From Rivularia sp. MS3 (GTDB taxonomy: Bacteria; Cyanobacteriota; Cyanobacteriia; Cyanobacteriales; Nostocaceae): a stretch of DNA of 64,000 nt. Shown one piece after another: positions 1-9,258 of the stretch. Position 1 is the stretch's first letter; each line of letters begins with the position of its first letter. A program made the position numbers and the translations under genes. The DNA lies in the NCBI GenBank assembly GCA_019192545.1, contig JAHCMI010000004.1, forward strand, positions 124,001-188,000, in the 5' to 3' direction. The notes under the pieces are model-generated. The model was not told the origin of the DNA, ran no database searches, and was given only the letters and a program-made list of their open reading frames with translations.

Positions 1-716
1 CAAATGTCTTTTGATGTTGAACCAACAATATATTTGATTCAATTTTGTATTCATGTAAATAAATGTTTATTTTTCCCAACGGAACAGATTATACAAAATT
101 AATATTGAAAGTAAATATAAAATAATAAAATAAAATTTATTTACATAATTGATAACGAATAATTAATTAATAAATTTAAAAATATGGGGGTTTTCTTCAT
201 GTTAACTATATGACATATAATCGGCAAAGCCAGATATAATATATTCATTAAATATCAAGCTCTAAATAAAAGTAGGTCAAAAATGGTTGTTAAAAATATT
301 ACCATCGTCTTGCAGATAATCTCGCAATAGGTATACATAAATATATAATACGAAATACTTTATAACTGAATCATACAATTGTTATAACCTAGAGACTACC
401 GAGTTTATCTTGTACTACTAGAGTCTTGAAATCACAAAATAAAGATTTTAGATACTAATTTTGGCGTTGTCGATCAAAAGTAGGATTTGCCTCCAGCCTC
501 CGAATTTTGGGGGAGAAAATAATTTCAATTCCTGCAATTTTAGGGGATTTAGCGGGCATCTTAGATATAAGAAAAATAATTTCATATTTCAATTGTGCAA
601 TGCCCTAATTTTTACTTTCCATTACTCAACCACCAGATTGATTAGTAAAGTCAATCCAAAATCTATTTATTTTATTTTTCTAATTTTCTAAAAGTAATTT
701 TCGGAGACGGACAAAA
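1..716. other. AT-rich non-coding stretch at the window edge
   Basis: No convincing gene is seen here. The stretch is very AT-rich with many A/T runs. One 76-codon open frame (461-691) has no ribosome-binding site and an unprotein-like composition, and was rejected. The last 100 bases probably hold the promoter and leader of the downstream GAF-TPR gene, but I could not define a -10/-35 pair. Confidence 0.5.
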
Positions 717-2195
717 ATGAACTCACAGGCACCACTACCAAGCAATGAATTAGCCAGATTAGAGGCACTCCGACAATATCAAATACTCGATACTGCTCCA
801 GAAAAAGTATTCGATGATTTTACTTTTTTAGCCGCACAGATTTGTCGTACTCCCATTGCGCTGATTAGTTTTGTTGATGGCGATCGCCAGTGGTTTAAAT
901 CTAAGGTTGGTGTAGATGTAGACTGTACTCCGAGGGATGTAGCTTTCTGTGCTTATACCATCATGCAACAGCAACCATTAGTTGTACCAAATGCTTTAAA
1001 AGATTCTAGATTTGCGGATAACCCCTTAGTTGCAAATGCTCCCGATATTCGGTTTTATGCTGGCGCACCTTTAATTACACCAGAAGGATATGGTATCGGC
1101 ACATTATGCGTAGTTGATACGGTACCACGGGATTTAAGTTTAGAGCAACAGGAGGGATTAAGAGCATTAAGCAATCAGGTAATAGCGCAGTTAGAAATGC
1201 GGCGGAACGTAATTACCCTATCGCGCAATGTTATACAACGGCAGCAGCGAGAAGCCCAAATGCTTCGCGAGCAGGAGTTTATCGAAGTTATCTATCGTCG
1301 GGGCTTAGATAAAGCTCGCAAAGGCGATTATGAAGCAGCAATAGTAGATTTTAGCCAGTATTTACAGCTAAAACCCAACGGAGTTAAAGCCCATTATCAA
1401 AGAGGATTAGCTCTTCATAAACTTGGAGATAGACAAGGCGCAATTGCTGATTTAGACAGGTATCTAACAGATAATCCCAATGACGCAGAAGCTAGATACA
1501 GTCGTGGACTAATACGTTCGGAAATAGGGGATTATAATGGAGCCACAGCGGATTATACAAAGGCTATGAGCATCAATCCCGACTATATCAATAACAATAG
1601 TTCGGGATTGCTACTTCCTCAAAGTCAAGATAATCATCAAAGAATAACTTTAGATTCTGCTATAACTACATCAATCCAATCTGACTACCAAGTTACTATT
1701 GATTCAAATATTGTTGCTTCTGAACTTAAGTACGAATACCATCGAGCAACTTCAAAATCTACAGAAGCCTTAACGTCTCATCCTCAAAGTGCAGAAGATT
1801 ATATAAATTTAGCTAATAATTTTTATAAAAATGAAGACTTTAGTCAAGCTGTGGAAAACTATACCCGTGCTTTGGAACTTAATGGCAGTAATTCCCGAAT
1901 TTATTTAAATCGAGGTAACGCCAATTATAAATTGAAGAAGTATGGCGAAGCAATTGAAGATTACACTCAAACCCTAAGAATGAATCCTGACAGCGACAAG
2001 GCTTATATAGGATTGGGAAATACTTGCTCTAAACTCAAAAATTACGACAAAGCAATTGAATACTACACTAAAGCTTTACTGGTAAACCCAAAAAATGACA
2101 AAGTTTATATAAGTCGGGGAAATGCTCGCTCTAAACTAAAAGACTATACCGGAGCGATGGAAGATTATAAAAAAGTATGGGCTAATAAAGAATAA
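717..2195 (+). CDS. GAF domain and tetratricopeptide-repeat protein
   Basis: A 492-residue soluble protein. Residues about 10-170 form a GAF domain of the kind that opens many cyanobacterial signalling proteins, starting LARLEALRQYQILDTAPE. A short charged helix follows. TPR units fill about 195-290 (for example GDYEAAIVDFSQYLQLKPN), then a Ser/Thr-rich linker to about 355, then three or four more TPRs to the C-terminus. No output domain (kinase, GGDEF, HTH) is present, so it is likely a sensing or scaffold protein that binds partners through TPRs. GGAG about 12 bases upstream of the ATG supports the start. The ligand is unknown. It is transcribed away from the convergent cupin gene. Confidence 0.85.
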   Translation: MNSQAPLPSNELARLEALRQYQILDTAPEKVFDDFTFLAAQICRTPIALISFVDGDRQWFKSKVGVDVDCTPRDVAFCAYTIMQQQPLVVPNALKDSRFADNPLVANAPDIRFYAGAPLITPEGYGIGTLCVVDTVPRDLSLEQQEGLRALSNQVIAQLEMRRNVITLSRNVIQRQQREAQMLREQEFIEVIYRRGLDKARKGDYEAAIVDFSQYLQLKPNGVKAHYQRGLALHKLGDRQGAIADLDRYLTDNPNDAEARYSRGLIRSEIGDYNGATADYTKAMSINPDYINNNSSGLLLPQSQDNHQRITLDSAITTSIQSDYQVTIDSNIVASELKYEYHRATSKSTEALTSHPQSAEDYINLANNFYKNEDFSQAVENYTRALELNGSNSRIYLNRGNANYKLKKYGEAIEDYTQTLRMNPDSDKAYIGLGNTCSKLKNYDKAIEYYTKALLVNPKNDKVYISRGNARSKLKDYTGAMEDYKKVWANKE

Positions 2196-2273
2196 GAGAG
2201 TCAGGGAGTAAGGGAAAGATATCATATTTCTGACTTACTCCTAACTCCAATCATGATTATTGATTACCTTTAA

Positions 2274-2615
2274 TCATGCTTCATCCCTGGCGCTAACTTC
2301 TGCGGGGGGGCTTGTTGCTTCAACGGCTGTGAATGACTCTAAAATATTGTAGGTATGCAAAGCACCTTGTGGTACTACCCAAGAATTACCGGCTTCTAAT
2401 ATAATTTTCTGACCTTCTAATATTAGTTCGGCACGACCTTTTATTACATAACCTACGGTTTCGTATTCCCTAGAACTCAATTCTTTGGATTCTCCCGGTT
2501 GTTCGTCTTCCCATAGACGCATAGAAACAGACTTACCCGAAGCTAAATATTTCTGTCCCATTTCTCCTTTTGGAGAATAATTGGAATCTACTTTTTTAAT
2601 TGTTGTATCGCTCAT
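2274..2615 (-). CDS. Small single-domain cupin protein
   Basis: 113 residues, one cupin barrel at about 35-100. The usual first cupin motif should carry a His pair, but here it reads YETVGYVIKG without them. The second motif keeps one His (PQGALHTYNI). Metal binding is therefore probably weak or altered, and an enzymatic role cannot be assumed. A strong AAAGGAGG ribosome-binding site lies just before the ATG. It lies 84 bases downstream of the dehydrogenase gene on the same strand and may be co-transcribed with it. Fold assignment is secure, function unknown. Confidence 0.8.
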   Translation of the reverse strand: MSDTTIKKVDSNYSPKGEMGQKYLASGKSVSMRLWEDEQPGESKELSSREYETVGYVIKGRAELILEGQKIILEAGNSWVVPQGALHTYNILESFTAVEATSPPAEVSARDEA

Positions 2616-2699
2616 TTGTTTTCCTCCTTTAAAAATATTTTATGTCGGTAGTAAAGTCTTCAATGCTTATTCATAAAATCAAATTATGCAAAAAGCAAA

Positions 2700-3869
2700 T
2701 CATGGTTTCAGCACAACTTTTATGCAGTCATCTTGCTTGTGCTTGAATATTTCATAACCTTTAGGTGCTTGTTCCAAAGGTAGTTGATGGGTAATTACAA
2801 AAGATGGATCTATATCACCGTTTTGAATATGTTCGAGCAAAGGCTTTAAGTATTTATGAACGTGAGTTTGTCCGGTTTTAATGGTTAACCCTTTGTTCAT
2901 TGCAGCACCCATCGGAAATTTATCTATAAACCCACCATAGACACCGGGGACTGAAACATTACCCCCTTTACGACAAGCTACAACTACTTCCCGTAAAGCG
3001 GTTGGTCTATCTGATTCTAAACGTACTGCTTGCTTTACCTGGTCGAATAAACCCATAAAATCGGTACCGTGAGCTTCCATTCCCACAGCATCTATACAAG
3101 CGTCGGGACCTCTACCTCCGGTCATTTCTTTGAGGGCTTCGCCTACGTCTACCTCTGTATAATTAAGGACTTTCGCCTTGCCATACTCTGCCGCCATTTT
3201 TAAACGTTCGGGAATTCTGTCTATAGCAATAACTTGTTCGGCACCGAGCATATAAGCGCTTCTGATAGCGAATTGTCCCACCGGTCCGCAACCCCAAACA
3301 GCAACTATATCACCTGGTTGAATATTGCAGTTTTCTGCTGCCATATATCCAGTAGGAAAAATATCAGTTAAAAATAATACTTGTTCGTCCTTTAAACCAT
3401 CGGGGACTTTGAGCAAGCCTACGTCAGCAAAAGGTACTCTTGCATATTCTGCTTGACCTCCGGCATAACCTCCGAGCATGTGAGAATAGCCAAATAAACC
3501 TGATGGAGAATGTCCCATTAATTTTTCAGCTATCCAAGCATTAGGGTTGGAATTATCGCACAAAGACCATAAATCGCGATTGCAGAAAAAGCAGCCACCG
3601 CAAGCAATTGTGAACGGAACCACAACGCGATCGCCAACTTTTATATTATTGATTGCGCTACCTATTTCAACAACTTCCCCCATAAATTCATGTCCGAGGA
3701 TATCTCCCTTTTTCATAGTCGGAATATATCCATCGTAAAGATGCAAATCGGAACCACAAATAGCTGTAGAAGTGATTTTAACGATTGCATCGCGGGGATT
3801 TATAATTTTAGGATCGGGTACTGTTTCTACCCGTACATCATTTGCACCGTTCCAGCAAACAGCTTTCAT
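2700..3869 (-). CDS. Zinc-dependent alcohol/formaldehyde dehydrogenase-like protein
   Basis: 389 residues, medium-chain dehydrogenase/reductase family of the type often annotated glutathione-dependent formaldehyde dehydrogenase (COG1063). Visible motifs: catalytic zinc ligands Cys38 (ICGSDLH) and His60-Glu61 (GHEF), a four-Cys structural-zinc lobe ([15 protein letters not shown]), and a Rossmann nucleotide-binding loop GCGPVG near residue 195. It should oxidise an alcohol or S-hydroxymethyl adduct with NAD(P). The exact substrate cannot be read from sequence. Neighbours (cupin, SRPBCC, PfpI) suggest a stress or detoxification setting. A heptamer repeat array lies directly upstream. Confidence 0.85.
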   Translation of the reverse strand: MKAVCWNGANDVRVETVPDPKIINPRDAIVKITSTAICGSDLHLYDGYIPTMKKGDILGHEFMGEVVEIGSAINNIKVGDRVVVPFTIACGGCFFCNRDLWSLCDNSNPNAWIAEKLMGHSPSGLFGYSHMLGGYAGGQAEYARVPFADVGLLKVPDGLKDEQVLFLTDIFPTGYMAAENCNIQPGDIVAVWGCGPVGQFAIRSAYMLGAEQVIAIDRIPERLKMAAEYGKAKVLNYTEVDVGEALKEMTGGRGPDACIDAVGMEAHGTDFMGLFDQVKQAVRLESDRPTALREVVVACRKGGNVSVPGVYGGFIDKFPMGAAMNKGLTIKTGQTHVHKYLKPLLEHIQNGDIDPSFVITHQLPLEQAPKGYEIFKHKQDDCIKVVLKP

Positions 3870-3877
3870 TTTAATTA

Positions 3878-3911
3878 GTTAGGAGTGAGGAGTTAGGAGT
3901 TAGGAGTTATA
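3878..3911. repeat. Heptamer tandem repeat (STRR type)
   Basis: About five degenerate copies of a 7-bp unit, GTTAGGA/GTGAGGA, immediately upstream of the dehydrogenase start codon. Same family as the other 7-bp arrays in the window. Confidence 0.75.
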
Positions 3912-4137
3912 AGTCCTAAAATTTATAGGAATGGCCGCAACTTGACATTTTTCTTGTAGGGGAGGCAAAAAGCAGTGTAGATTCTCTTGCTGCTTTATTA
4001 CCGTTGCTTTGACACATTGAGCTACTGTGAAGGTAGTAACAATGTATTCGGTGTCACGCATCAGTCCAGTATTATGGCAATTGCGGTCATTCCTAATTTA
4101 TAACCTTTAACTTTTAATTGGTAAGGTAATCTAATTT

Positions 4138-4503
4138 TTACTTACCAGTAATTGGTTCAAAAGTATCTTCGATTTTGTCTTCAGTTGAACGCAAAAAATC
4201 TTTTGTACTTTCGGGTAGTGGTTCGTTAAGATTTAGCTTTTCGACAATAGTATCCTTAGTCTCTTTGAAGCTTTCCTTCAGATTCTCAACTGGCTTTTTA
4301 TCGTCGATATCAATTTTAGAATCTGCATCTGGAACTTGATATTTAGTTGTTGCTTCCGGTGTTAGCGGCTTAGCTACTGCTATATTTGGATAACTAAAAA
4401 CCGATACAAAAACCAAACCTAAGCCAATCAGAACAACTGCATCTGTTCTTTTCTTAACTATATTTTGAATCCAATAAATTAATCTTTGTACTAATCTTTT
4501 CAT
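4138..4503 (-). CDS. Membrane-anchored hypothetical protein
   Basis: About 121 residues from the chosen ATG at 4503, which has AGGTG six bases upstream. An in-frame upstream ATG at 4554 would add 17 residues and looks less likely. The protein has a basic N-terminus (MKRLVQRLIYW), one hydrophobic segment at about 23-43 ending near AVAKP that could be a signal or anchor, and a charged, low-complexity tail rich in Lys, Glu and Asp. No known domain recognised. It lies 69 bases downstream of the SRPBCC gene on the same strand, so co-expression is plausible. Confidence 0.65.
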   Translation of the reverse strand: MKRLVQRLIYWIQNIVKKRTDAVVLIGLGLVFVSVFSYPNIAVAKPLTPEATTKYQVPDADSKIDIDDKKPVENLKESFKETKDTIVEKLNLNEPLPESTKDFLRSTEDKIEDTFEPITGK

Positions 4504-4572
4504 GATACACCTGTATTTTGACAAAAATATGACGTAATAACTATCTTTACCCATTGAACAACTTTAAGAAAG

Positions 4573-5055
4573 TTAAGAATTACCCTTTGGTTGTCCTTGG
4601 GTAGTAGCAATTTCTCCGGTTTCCATTAACATTTTAAAACGGTTCAAATCATCGCCAATTTGCTGCTTTGGTTCCTCACCAAACAGTTTGGCAATTGCAG
4701 CGCCAATTGCACCACCGGGTGGCTGGTAAACAATAACCACTTCTACTTCCGTTCCACGATTGCCGGGAGCTTTTCTAAAACGAACAAAACCAGAATTTTC
4801 AATATCCGCATTTTGTACAGAAGACCAAGAAATAAATTCATTTTTTTGGTCTTCAATAACATTGGCATCCCACTCTACGCTCGTACCCAGAGGAGCTTTC
4901 GCAACCCAATGCGAACGCTTTTCATCAATCACCTTCACTAATTTCAGATGATTCATGAATTGGGGTAAATTTTCAAAATTATGCCAAAAACGGTAAAGTT
5001 CATCCTGCGGTTTATTAATAGTTACCGTTTTTTCGACTTTTATAGTTTGGCTCAT
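4573..5055 (-). CDS. SRPBCC / cyclase-dehydrase family protein
   Basis: 160 residues with the START-like (SRPBCC) helix-grip fold: an N-terminal strand ending in TVTINKPQDELYRFWHNFENLPQFM, a central sheet (SHWVAKAPLGTSVEWDANV) and a long C-terminal helix. Such proteins (COG5637 type) bind a hydrophobic ligand, but the ligand is unknown here. Bacterial members often sit next to stress or membrane-lipid genes. It is 82 bases downstream of the PfpI gene, same strand. No clear Shine-Dalgarno sequence is visible. Confidence 0.8.
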   Translation of the reverse strand: MSQTIKVEKTVTINKPQDELYRFWHNFENLPQFMNHLKLVKVIDEKRSHWVAKAPLGTSVEWDANVIEDQKNEFISWSSVQNADIENSGFVRFRKAPGNRGTEVEVVIVYQPPGGAIGAAIAKLFGEEPKQQIGDDLNRFKMLMETGEIATTQGQPKGNS

Positions 5056-5137
5056 TTTTTTATCAATTATCAGTTACCAATTATCAAAGAGCTTTTCATT
5101 GATAACTGATAACTGTTTACTGTTGACTATTAACTGA

Positions 5138-6226
5138 CTAAACAGCAGTACCTGTTGTAGGTTTTGCTGGTTTTAATTCGCTACCCATTTTTGCTCTGTA
5201 AAGCTCTACCAAACGCTGTTCGTTAGCTATCAAATCTTTTTGTATGTTGGTAAAAATGTTAGTAGTAACGGGGTCAGTATATGCCGCCATCATTGCACCA
5301 ACATCGTTGATTGCTGTTTGTAAATCGCCCAAAGCGCAACGAATTTGATGGATATCATCGCTACCCTTAATAGCATTTTTTACCTTGGCATAACCCTCGG
5401 CAATTTTAGTCGTCAAAGATGGTTTTTCACCAAACTGATCTAATCGCGCTTCTAATTTCTGAATGTGAACTTCCTTACTGGCAATCATTTCTTGAAAAAG
5501 AGATTTGACAGCAGGATCGGATTCTTTTTCAGCATATTTCTGTAAAGCTTCACGAGAATAACGCTCCCCAGCTAAAACGGTATTCAAACCGCTTACAATA
5601 TCGCTTTTATGAGAGCCACCCCAAGCATCTGCGATTTTCCACCATTCTGCATTGGGATCGGTTTCGCTTGGTAAATCGACTTCTTTGCCGCCGTAACCTA
5701 AACGGCTTAAAATGGCCGTTGTAAAAATAGGTAAATCTCCAGGCTGGCGAGAAGTAATTAAATTGCCATCTACCACCAAAGGTTTATCTTCGTAATTCGC
5801 ACCAGCGTTAACCATATCTTTGCGGATAGCGCTGAAACCAGTAGCTGTCTTGCCTTTTAATAAATCTCCTTCGATTAATAATTGTGGCCCGTGACATACA
5901 GCAGCAACAATTTTACCTTGGCTCATCGCTTCTCGGACAAAACGCACGGTGTTAGGGTTGCGACGCATTTTATCGGGAGCCATTCCTCCGGGAATTACTA
6001 CCGCATCAAAATCTGAAGCCATTGCTTCGGTAGTAGTTCCATCAGCAACCTGCGAAACCTTACCTTTTTTACCTTTATAAGCTTCATTCATCCGAGAACC
6101 TAAAACAGATACTTCCATACCTGCTTGCTTCAAAGCTTTATAAGGAAGTTGAAATTCTGAATCTTCGACACCATTTTCAATCAAAATTGCAACTTTTTTT
6201 TTGGTTGAATTATTAGCTGTTACCAT
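5138..6226 (-). CDS. DJ-1/PfpI family protein with a helical C-terminal domain
   Basis: 362 residues. The first ~185 form a DJ-1/PfpI class I glutamine-amidotransferase-like domain with the nucleophile elbow AAVCHGPQ (Cys111-His112). Members act as glyoxalases, deglycases or stress chaperones. Residues ~200-350 are a separate all-helical region (TVLAGERYSREALQKYAEKE and onward) resembling four-helix ferritin-like/DUF2383 bundles. AGAGGTC upstream supports the ATG. The two-domain form suggests stress protection, but no activity can be assigned. The stop codon is followed at once by heptamer repeats (GTCAGTTAATAGTC...). Confidence 0.8.
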   Translation of the reverse strand: MVTANNSTKKKVAILIENGVEDSEFQLPYKALKQAGMEVSVLGSRMNEAYKGKKGKVSQVADGTTTEAMASDFDAVVIPGGMAPDKMRRNPNTVRFVREAMSQGKIVAAVCHGPQLLIEGDLLKGKTATGFSAIRKDMVNAGANYEDKPLVVDGNLITSRQPGDLPIFTTAILSRLGYGGKEVDLPSETDPNAEWWKIADAWGGSHKSDIVSGLNTVLAGERYSREALQKYAEKESDPAVKSLFQEMIASKEVHIQKLEARLDQFGEKPSLTTKIAEGYAKVKNAIKGSDDIHQIRCALGDLQTAINDVGAMMAAYTDPVTTNIFTNIQKDLIANEQRLVELYRAKMGSELKPAKPTTGTAV

Positions 6227-6669
6227 TTTTGACCTCTTTGCTGAAATACTTAATCAAATTAATCGAATGAATCAAATATATTTACTGCTGACACTTTTTT
6301 TAATTACCTGCAATCAAGATATGCTTTTTAAGTAAGTCACTATCTAAATCAACTTCGTTAATAGTATTACTCAATCAACCTTAATAATGAGTTGTCATAC
6401 TTTCAATTTTATCTAAGCAAAAGAAAAGCTAGAAACCAACATTTTGGGCTACTTTTTTGGCAATAACGAGTGGATGTTGGTTCATAGCTTCAACCAATTT
6501 CGTGAGGTTGTTTCTTGTGGATTAATATTTACAACCATATGCGTCCGCTACCTATTTCACTTCGTACCTAGGGGAGATATTGCTTTACCACTTTAGTTCT
6601 ACTTCTTTAGGGAGAGAAATATTTGATAAGGAAAAGCTATGTTAAAAATGCAATATCATTTATGGCGTT
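6227..6669. other. Divergent spacer between the PfpI and DUF6335 genes
   Basis: 443 bases with no gene. The spacer must hold promoters for both divergent genes. I see no perfect palindrome or riboswitch. GGGAGAG near 6611 and a short ATG-started frame near 6640 that stops quickly were noted but not called. Confidence 0.4.
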
Positions 6670-7086
6670 ATGAGCAAAGCAGAAAATAGAAAGGAGCAAA
6701 ATTTTAACAACGAATCTGAAGCGAGCGATTTACCTCAAGAAATAACTGAATCATACGGAACCGGAGTTCATCAGCAACCGGGGATTAATGTTGGCGGAAG
6801 AACAATAGAAACAGGGTTGAATCAACATAATGCAACCAGTCCAGAATTAACTGGGGGTGACGTTGATGCATATTGGCAAGGTGCGAACGCAGTTGGTGAT
6901 GAAGCTGTTGGTGGAACTGTTGCGACTCCCGATAAAAATGTGACAGAAGAATTAGGAAAGGCAGTCGGCTTGGAAATGGAAGATAGACAGCCTCTGCAAA
7001 CAAACGATATTTTAGATAGAAGGGATGACCAACGTTGGGAATTAGATCCAAAATCTTCGGAAGATTATCAAAATCATCCCAAGTAA
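6670..7086 (+). CDS. DUF6335 family protein
   Basis: 138 residues, acidic and hydrophilic, with no signal peptide or membrane segment. The central block ELTGGDVDAYWQGANAVGDE, then GGTVATPDKNVTEELGKAVG and the C-terminal RWELDPKSSEDY are the conserved signature of the cyanobacterial DUF6335 family. Function unknown. The composition (Gly, Asn, Glu rich, few hydrophobics) suggests a partly disordered protein. The neighbours suggest a stress role, which is inference only. Confidence 0.8.
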   Translation: MSKAENRKEQNFNNESEASDLPQEITESYGTGVHQQPGINVGGRTIETGLNQHNATSPELTGGDVDAYWQGANAVGDEAVGGTVATPDKNVTEELGKAVGLEMEDRQPLQTNDILDRRDDQRWELDPKSSEDYQNHPK

Positions 7087-7134
7087 AAGATATAGAAATT
7101 AGTTAACTAGTAAATTCTTTACCAACACAAAGAA

Positions 7135-7158
7135 ACCCGGTTTTTCGCGAAGCCGGGT
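7135..7158. terminator. Weak stem-loop after DUF6335 gene
   Basis: Arms ACCCGG and CCGGGT around a 12-base loop, 50 bases past the DUF6335 stop. The sequence after it is T-rich but has no clean T-run, so this may be a dispersed repeat rather than a terminator. Confidence 0.35.
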
Positions 7159-7435
7159 ATTTGGTATTTGTTTTTAGTATTTGTAGATTATTTTTCAAAT
7201 ACCAAATACCAATTACCCGTTACCTACTTTTACAGATAATCTCAATTCATCTCAAAAAACTGCACATTTTTAAATAATCGCTTGGGTGAAATTGATGATT
7301 AAATAAATACTCCTTTGCGATATCAATACATCTATCTTCAGTAGGGTTAAATACTTAATACCACTTTGATAGGGTTGAAATTAATTGATAAAAAAATAGA
7401 GAAAATCTATTGCAATCGGAGTATCGGAGTAAATA

Positions 7436-7927
7436 ATGGAAGCTAAACAAACAAATGACCCTAAGATTAGCGATTTAATTCAAGGAATTAGAAAATTAAG
7501 TGTAGACGAACAGCTAGCTTTGTTCTACTTTATCTATAAAGAAATGGGTGACTCAATTACACCTGCTGCACCTGGTGCTAGTACCGTTTCCCCAGCAGTT
7601 GCTGATGGTTTGTTCAATCAAGTGAAAGAATTATCTCACGAAGAACAGTTACAGCTACAGCGCGATTTAATTAACAAAGCAGATACCGTACATACCCGCG
7701 AATATGGTTCAATGAGCGATACAACCAAGCTGTTATTTTGGTATCGTCTAGCTCAGGGTATGGACGCACATACTATTATCCCCATGCCAGCTAACTACGA
7801 ACTTTCTTCTCAATCAAAAGAATTGATGGACAAAGTTAAGCAGTTGGATTTCGGTATACAAATGGAACTTTTCCGCGATTACGTAGCCCCAATGGGAGCA
7901 GAACCCAAAGCTGGTGCTGAAGTTTAA
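7436..7927 (+). CDS. Helical carotenoid protein (OCP N-terminal domain homologue)
   Basis: 163 residues, the whole length matching only the helical N-terminal domain of orange carotenoid protein. Carotenoid-contact positions of OCP can be matched: OCP Tyr44 = Tyr34 (FIYKEMG), Trp110 = Trp102 (LFWYRLAQGMD), Arg155 = Arg147 (LFRDYV). OCP Trp41 is replaced by Tyr31. Helical carotenoid proteins bind keto-carotenoids, and clades differ in whether they quench phycobilisome excitation or singlet oxygen. Which clade this is cannot be told by eye. No full-length OCP, C-terminal-domain homologue or FRP lies in the window. GGAG lies about 12 bases before the ATG. It is monocistronic, with a strong terminator downstream. 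Confidence 0.92.
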   Translation: MEAKQTNDPKISDLIQGIRKLSVDEQLALFYFIYKEMGDSITPAAPGASTVSPAVADGLFNQVKELSHEEQLQLQRDLINKADTVHTREYGSMSDTTKLLFWYRLAQGMDAHTIIPMPANYELSSQSKELMDKVKQLDFGIQMELFRDYVAPMGAEPKAGAEV

Positions 7928-7968
7928 TAATTTTTGTTTTTTAGACATTTTTTATTGTTTTTCACATT

Positions 7969-8006
7969 AAAGGAGGAGAGGAAATTAATTTTCTCTCCTC
8001 CTTTTT
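7969..8006 (+). terminator. Rho-independent terminator of the carotenoid-protein gene
   Basis: A 12-bp perfect stem, AAAGGAGGAGAG (7969-7980) with CTCTCCTCCTTT (7993-8004), AT-rich loop, then a T-run. It lies 42 bases past the stop codon. Confidence 0.9.
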
Positions 8007-8076
8007 ATTCATCGGGATATCAGATATGCTTGAAAATCGCAACTAACAAGAAACTAGGCTAAAAGATTCTAATTCT

Positions 8077-8787
8077 ATGAGTTTGATTTTAACCAACGAT
8101 GACGGTATTGATGCTCCGGGTATTCAAGCCTTACTCAAAGCTGTAGAAAAATCTGCTATCTCGTCTAAAAATTTTTCTCAAATCATTATTGCCGCTCCTC
8201 AAGGACATTTATCCGGTTGCGGGCATCAAGTTACAACTGCTAGTTCTTTAACCCTAGAGCGTCGCTCCGAAAATGCATACGCGATTGCCGGTACTCCTGC
8301 CGATTGCGTGCGTCTTTCAATTGCCCATATTTGTCCTCAAGTTAAATGGGTACTTTCAGGAATTAACGCTGGAGGAAACATGGGAGTTGATTCTTATATT
8401 TCCGGTACTGTTGCTGCGGTAAGAGAAGCCGCAATGCACGGTATTCAAGGAATAGCAATTTCTCAATACAAAAAGAAAGGACTCGAATACAACTGGGATA
8501 ACTCCGTAAAATGGACGACTAAACTTTTAGCTGACTTATTTAATCGCCCTCTACCACCGGGAAATTTCTGGAATATTAACTTACCAGCACTTCCACCAGA
8601 AGCAGGGGAACCGGAAATAGTTTTTTGTCGTCCTTGTAACAAACCGCTTCCAGTTAATTATCGCACCGAGGGCGATAAATTTTATTATGTAGGCGAATAC
8701 GCCAGTCGAGAAAGAACCCCCGGCAGCGACGTAGATGTATGTTTTTCAGGTAAAATAGCCGTTACTCAACTAACCGTTAACAGTTAA
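8077..8787 (+). CDS. surE: 5'/3'-nucleotidase SurE
   Basis: 236 residues, SurE family survival protein: a metal-dependent phosphatase that dephosphorylates nucleoside monophosphates in the cytoplasm. The metal-binding signature LTNDDGIDAPG opens the protein (Asp8-Asp9), and the second conserved block SGINAGGNMGVDSYISGT is present, with Asn and Ser ligands. Length is normal for the family. The last codons and the stop codon lie inside a heptamer repeat (TTAACAG), so the C-terminal TVNS is repeat-encoded. Confidence 0.93.
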   Translation: MSLILTNDDGIDAPGIQALLKAVEKSAISSKNFSQIIIAAPQGHLSGCGHQVTTASSLTLERRSENAYAIAGTPADCVRLSIAHICPQVKWVLSGINAGGNMGVDSYISGTVAAVREAAMHGIQGIAISQYKKKGLEYNWDNSVKWTTKLLADLFNRPLPPGNFWNINLPALPPEAGEPEIVFCRPCNKPLPVNYRTEGDKFYYVGEYASRERTPGSDVDVCFSGKIAVTQLTVNS

Positions 8788-8803
8788 CAGTTAACAGTTA
8801 TCA
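8776..8803. repeat. Heptamer repeat overlapping the surE stop codon
   Basis: Three to four copies of TTAACAG. The surE TAA (8785-8787) is part of the array. Confidence 0.8.
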
Positions 8804-8940
8804 ATATTCAACCCAAAGCTACTGTTTCAAAAATTAATAGCGTTCCTCTTAGTTCAATTTCGCAACGGACATGATTTGTATTCAGCCAAAGTACAATCAC
8901 TTAATTGTTTATTTTTGATTGAGTGTTGATTAACAATTAA

Positions 8941-9258
8941 TTACTCTTCATCTTCATCTTCATCTTCAGCTTCCAGAACTATCATTAGACGATTTAAAGT
9001 TTGCGTCAACTGAGTTAGCCTTTGCAGGGAATCATCTTGTCCTTCTGCGAGAGTTTGCACGGCATCGCACAATGCCAGAATTTGATAACCTTGCTGCTGT
9101 ACCTGCTTTCCCTGCTCTTCTACCTGTACGCTTAGATTATCTACTCTGTCAGAAAGACGCTCGATTGTCTCGGTGGTAGCCAGTACGGCTTCACCTATTT
9201 GTTCCACAATGGACTCTAAACGTCCGACTTTTACTTTGTCTGCTCCAGTTGCAACCAT
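8941..9258 (-). CDS. Coiled-coil hypothetical protein with acidic tail
   Basis: About 105 residues starting at the ATG at 9258, which has AAGGTG close upstream. A GTG three codons further up is possible. The sequence is almost entirely heptad-like (QIGEAVLATTETIERLSDRV, VEEQGKQVQQQGYQ), predicting one long coiled coil, followed by an acidic tail EDEDEDEE. No catalytic motif. Likely an oligomeric structural or adaptor protein. Function unknown. Confidence 0.65.
   Translation of the reverse strand: MVATGADKVKVGRLESIVEQIGEAVLATTETIERLSDRVDNLSVQVEEQGKQVQQQGYQILALCDAVQTLAEGQDDSLQRLTQLTQTLNRLMIVLEAEDEDEDEE

Noticed and set aside
461-691. 76-codon open frame upstream of the GAF-TPR gene
   Set aside because: No ribosome-binding site, composition dominated by Phe/Ile/Asn from AT-rich DNA, no recognisable motif.
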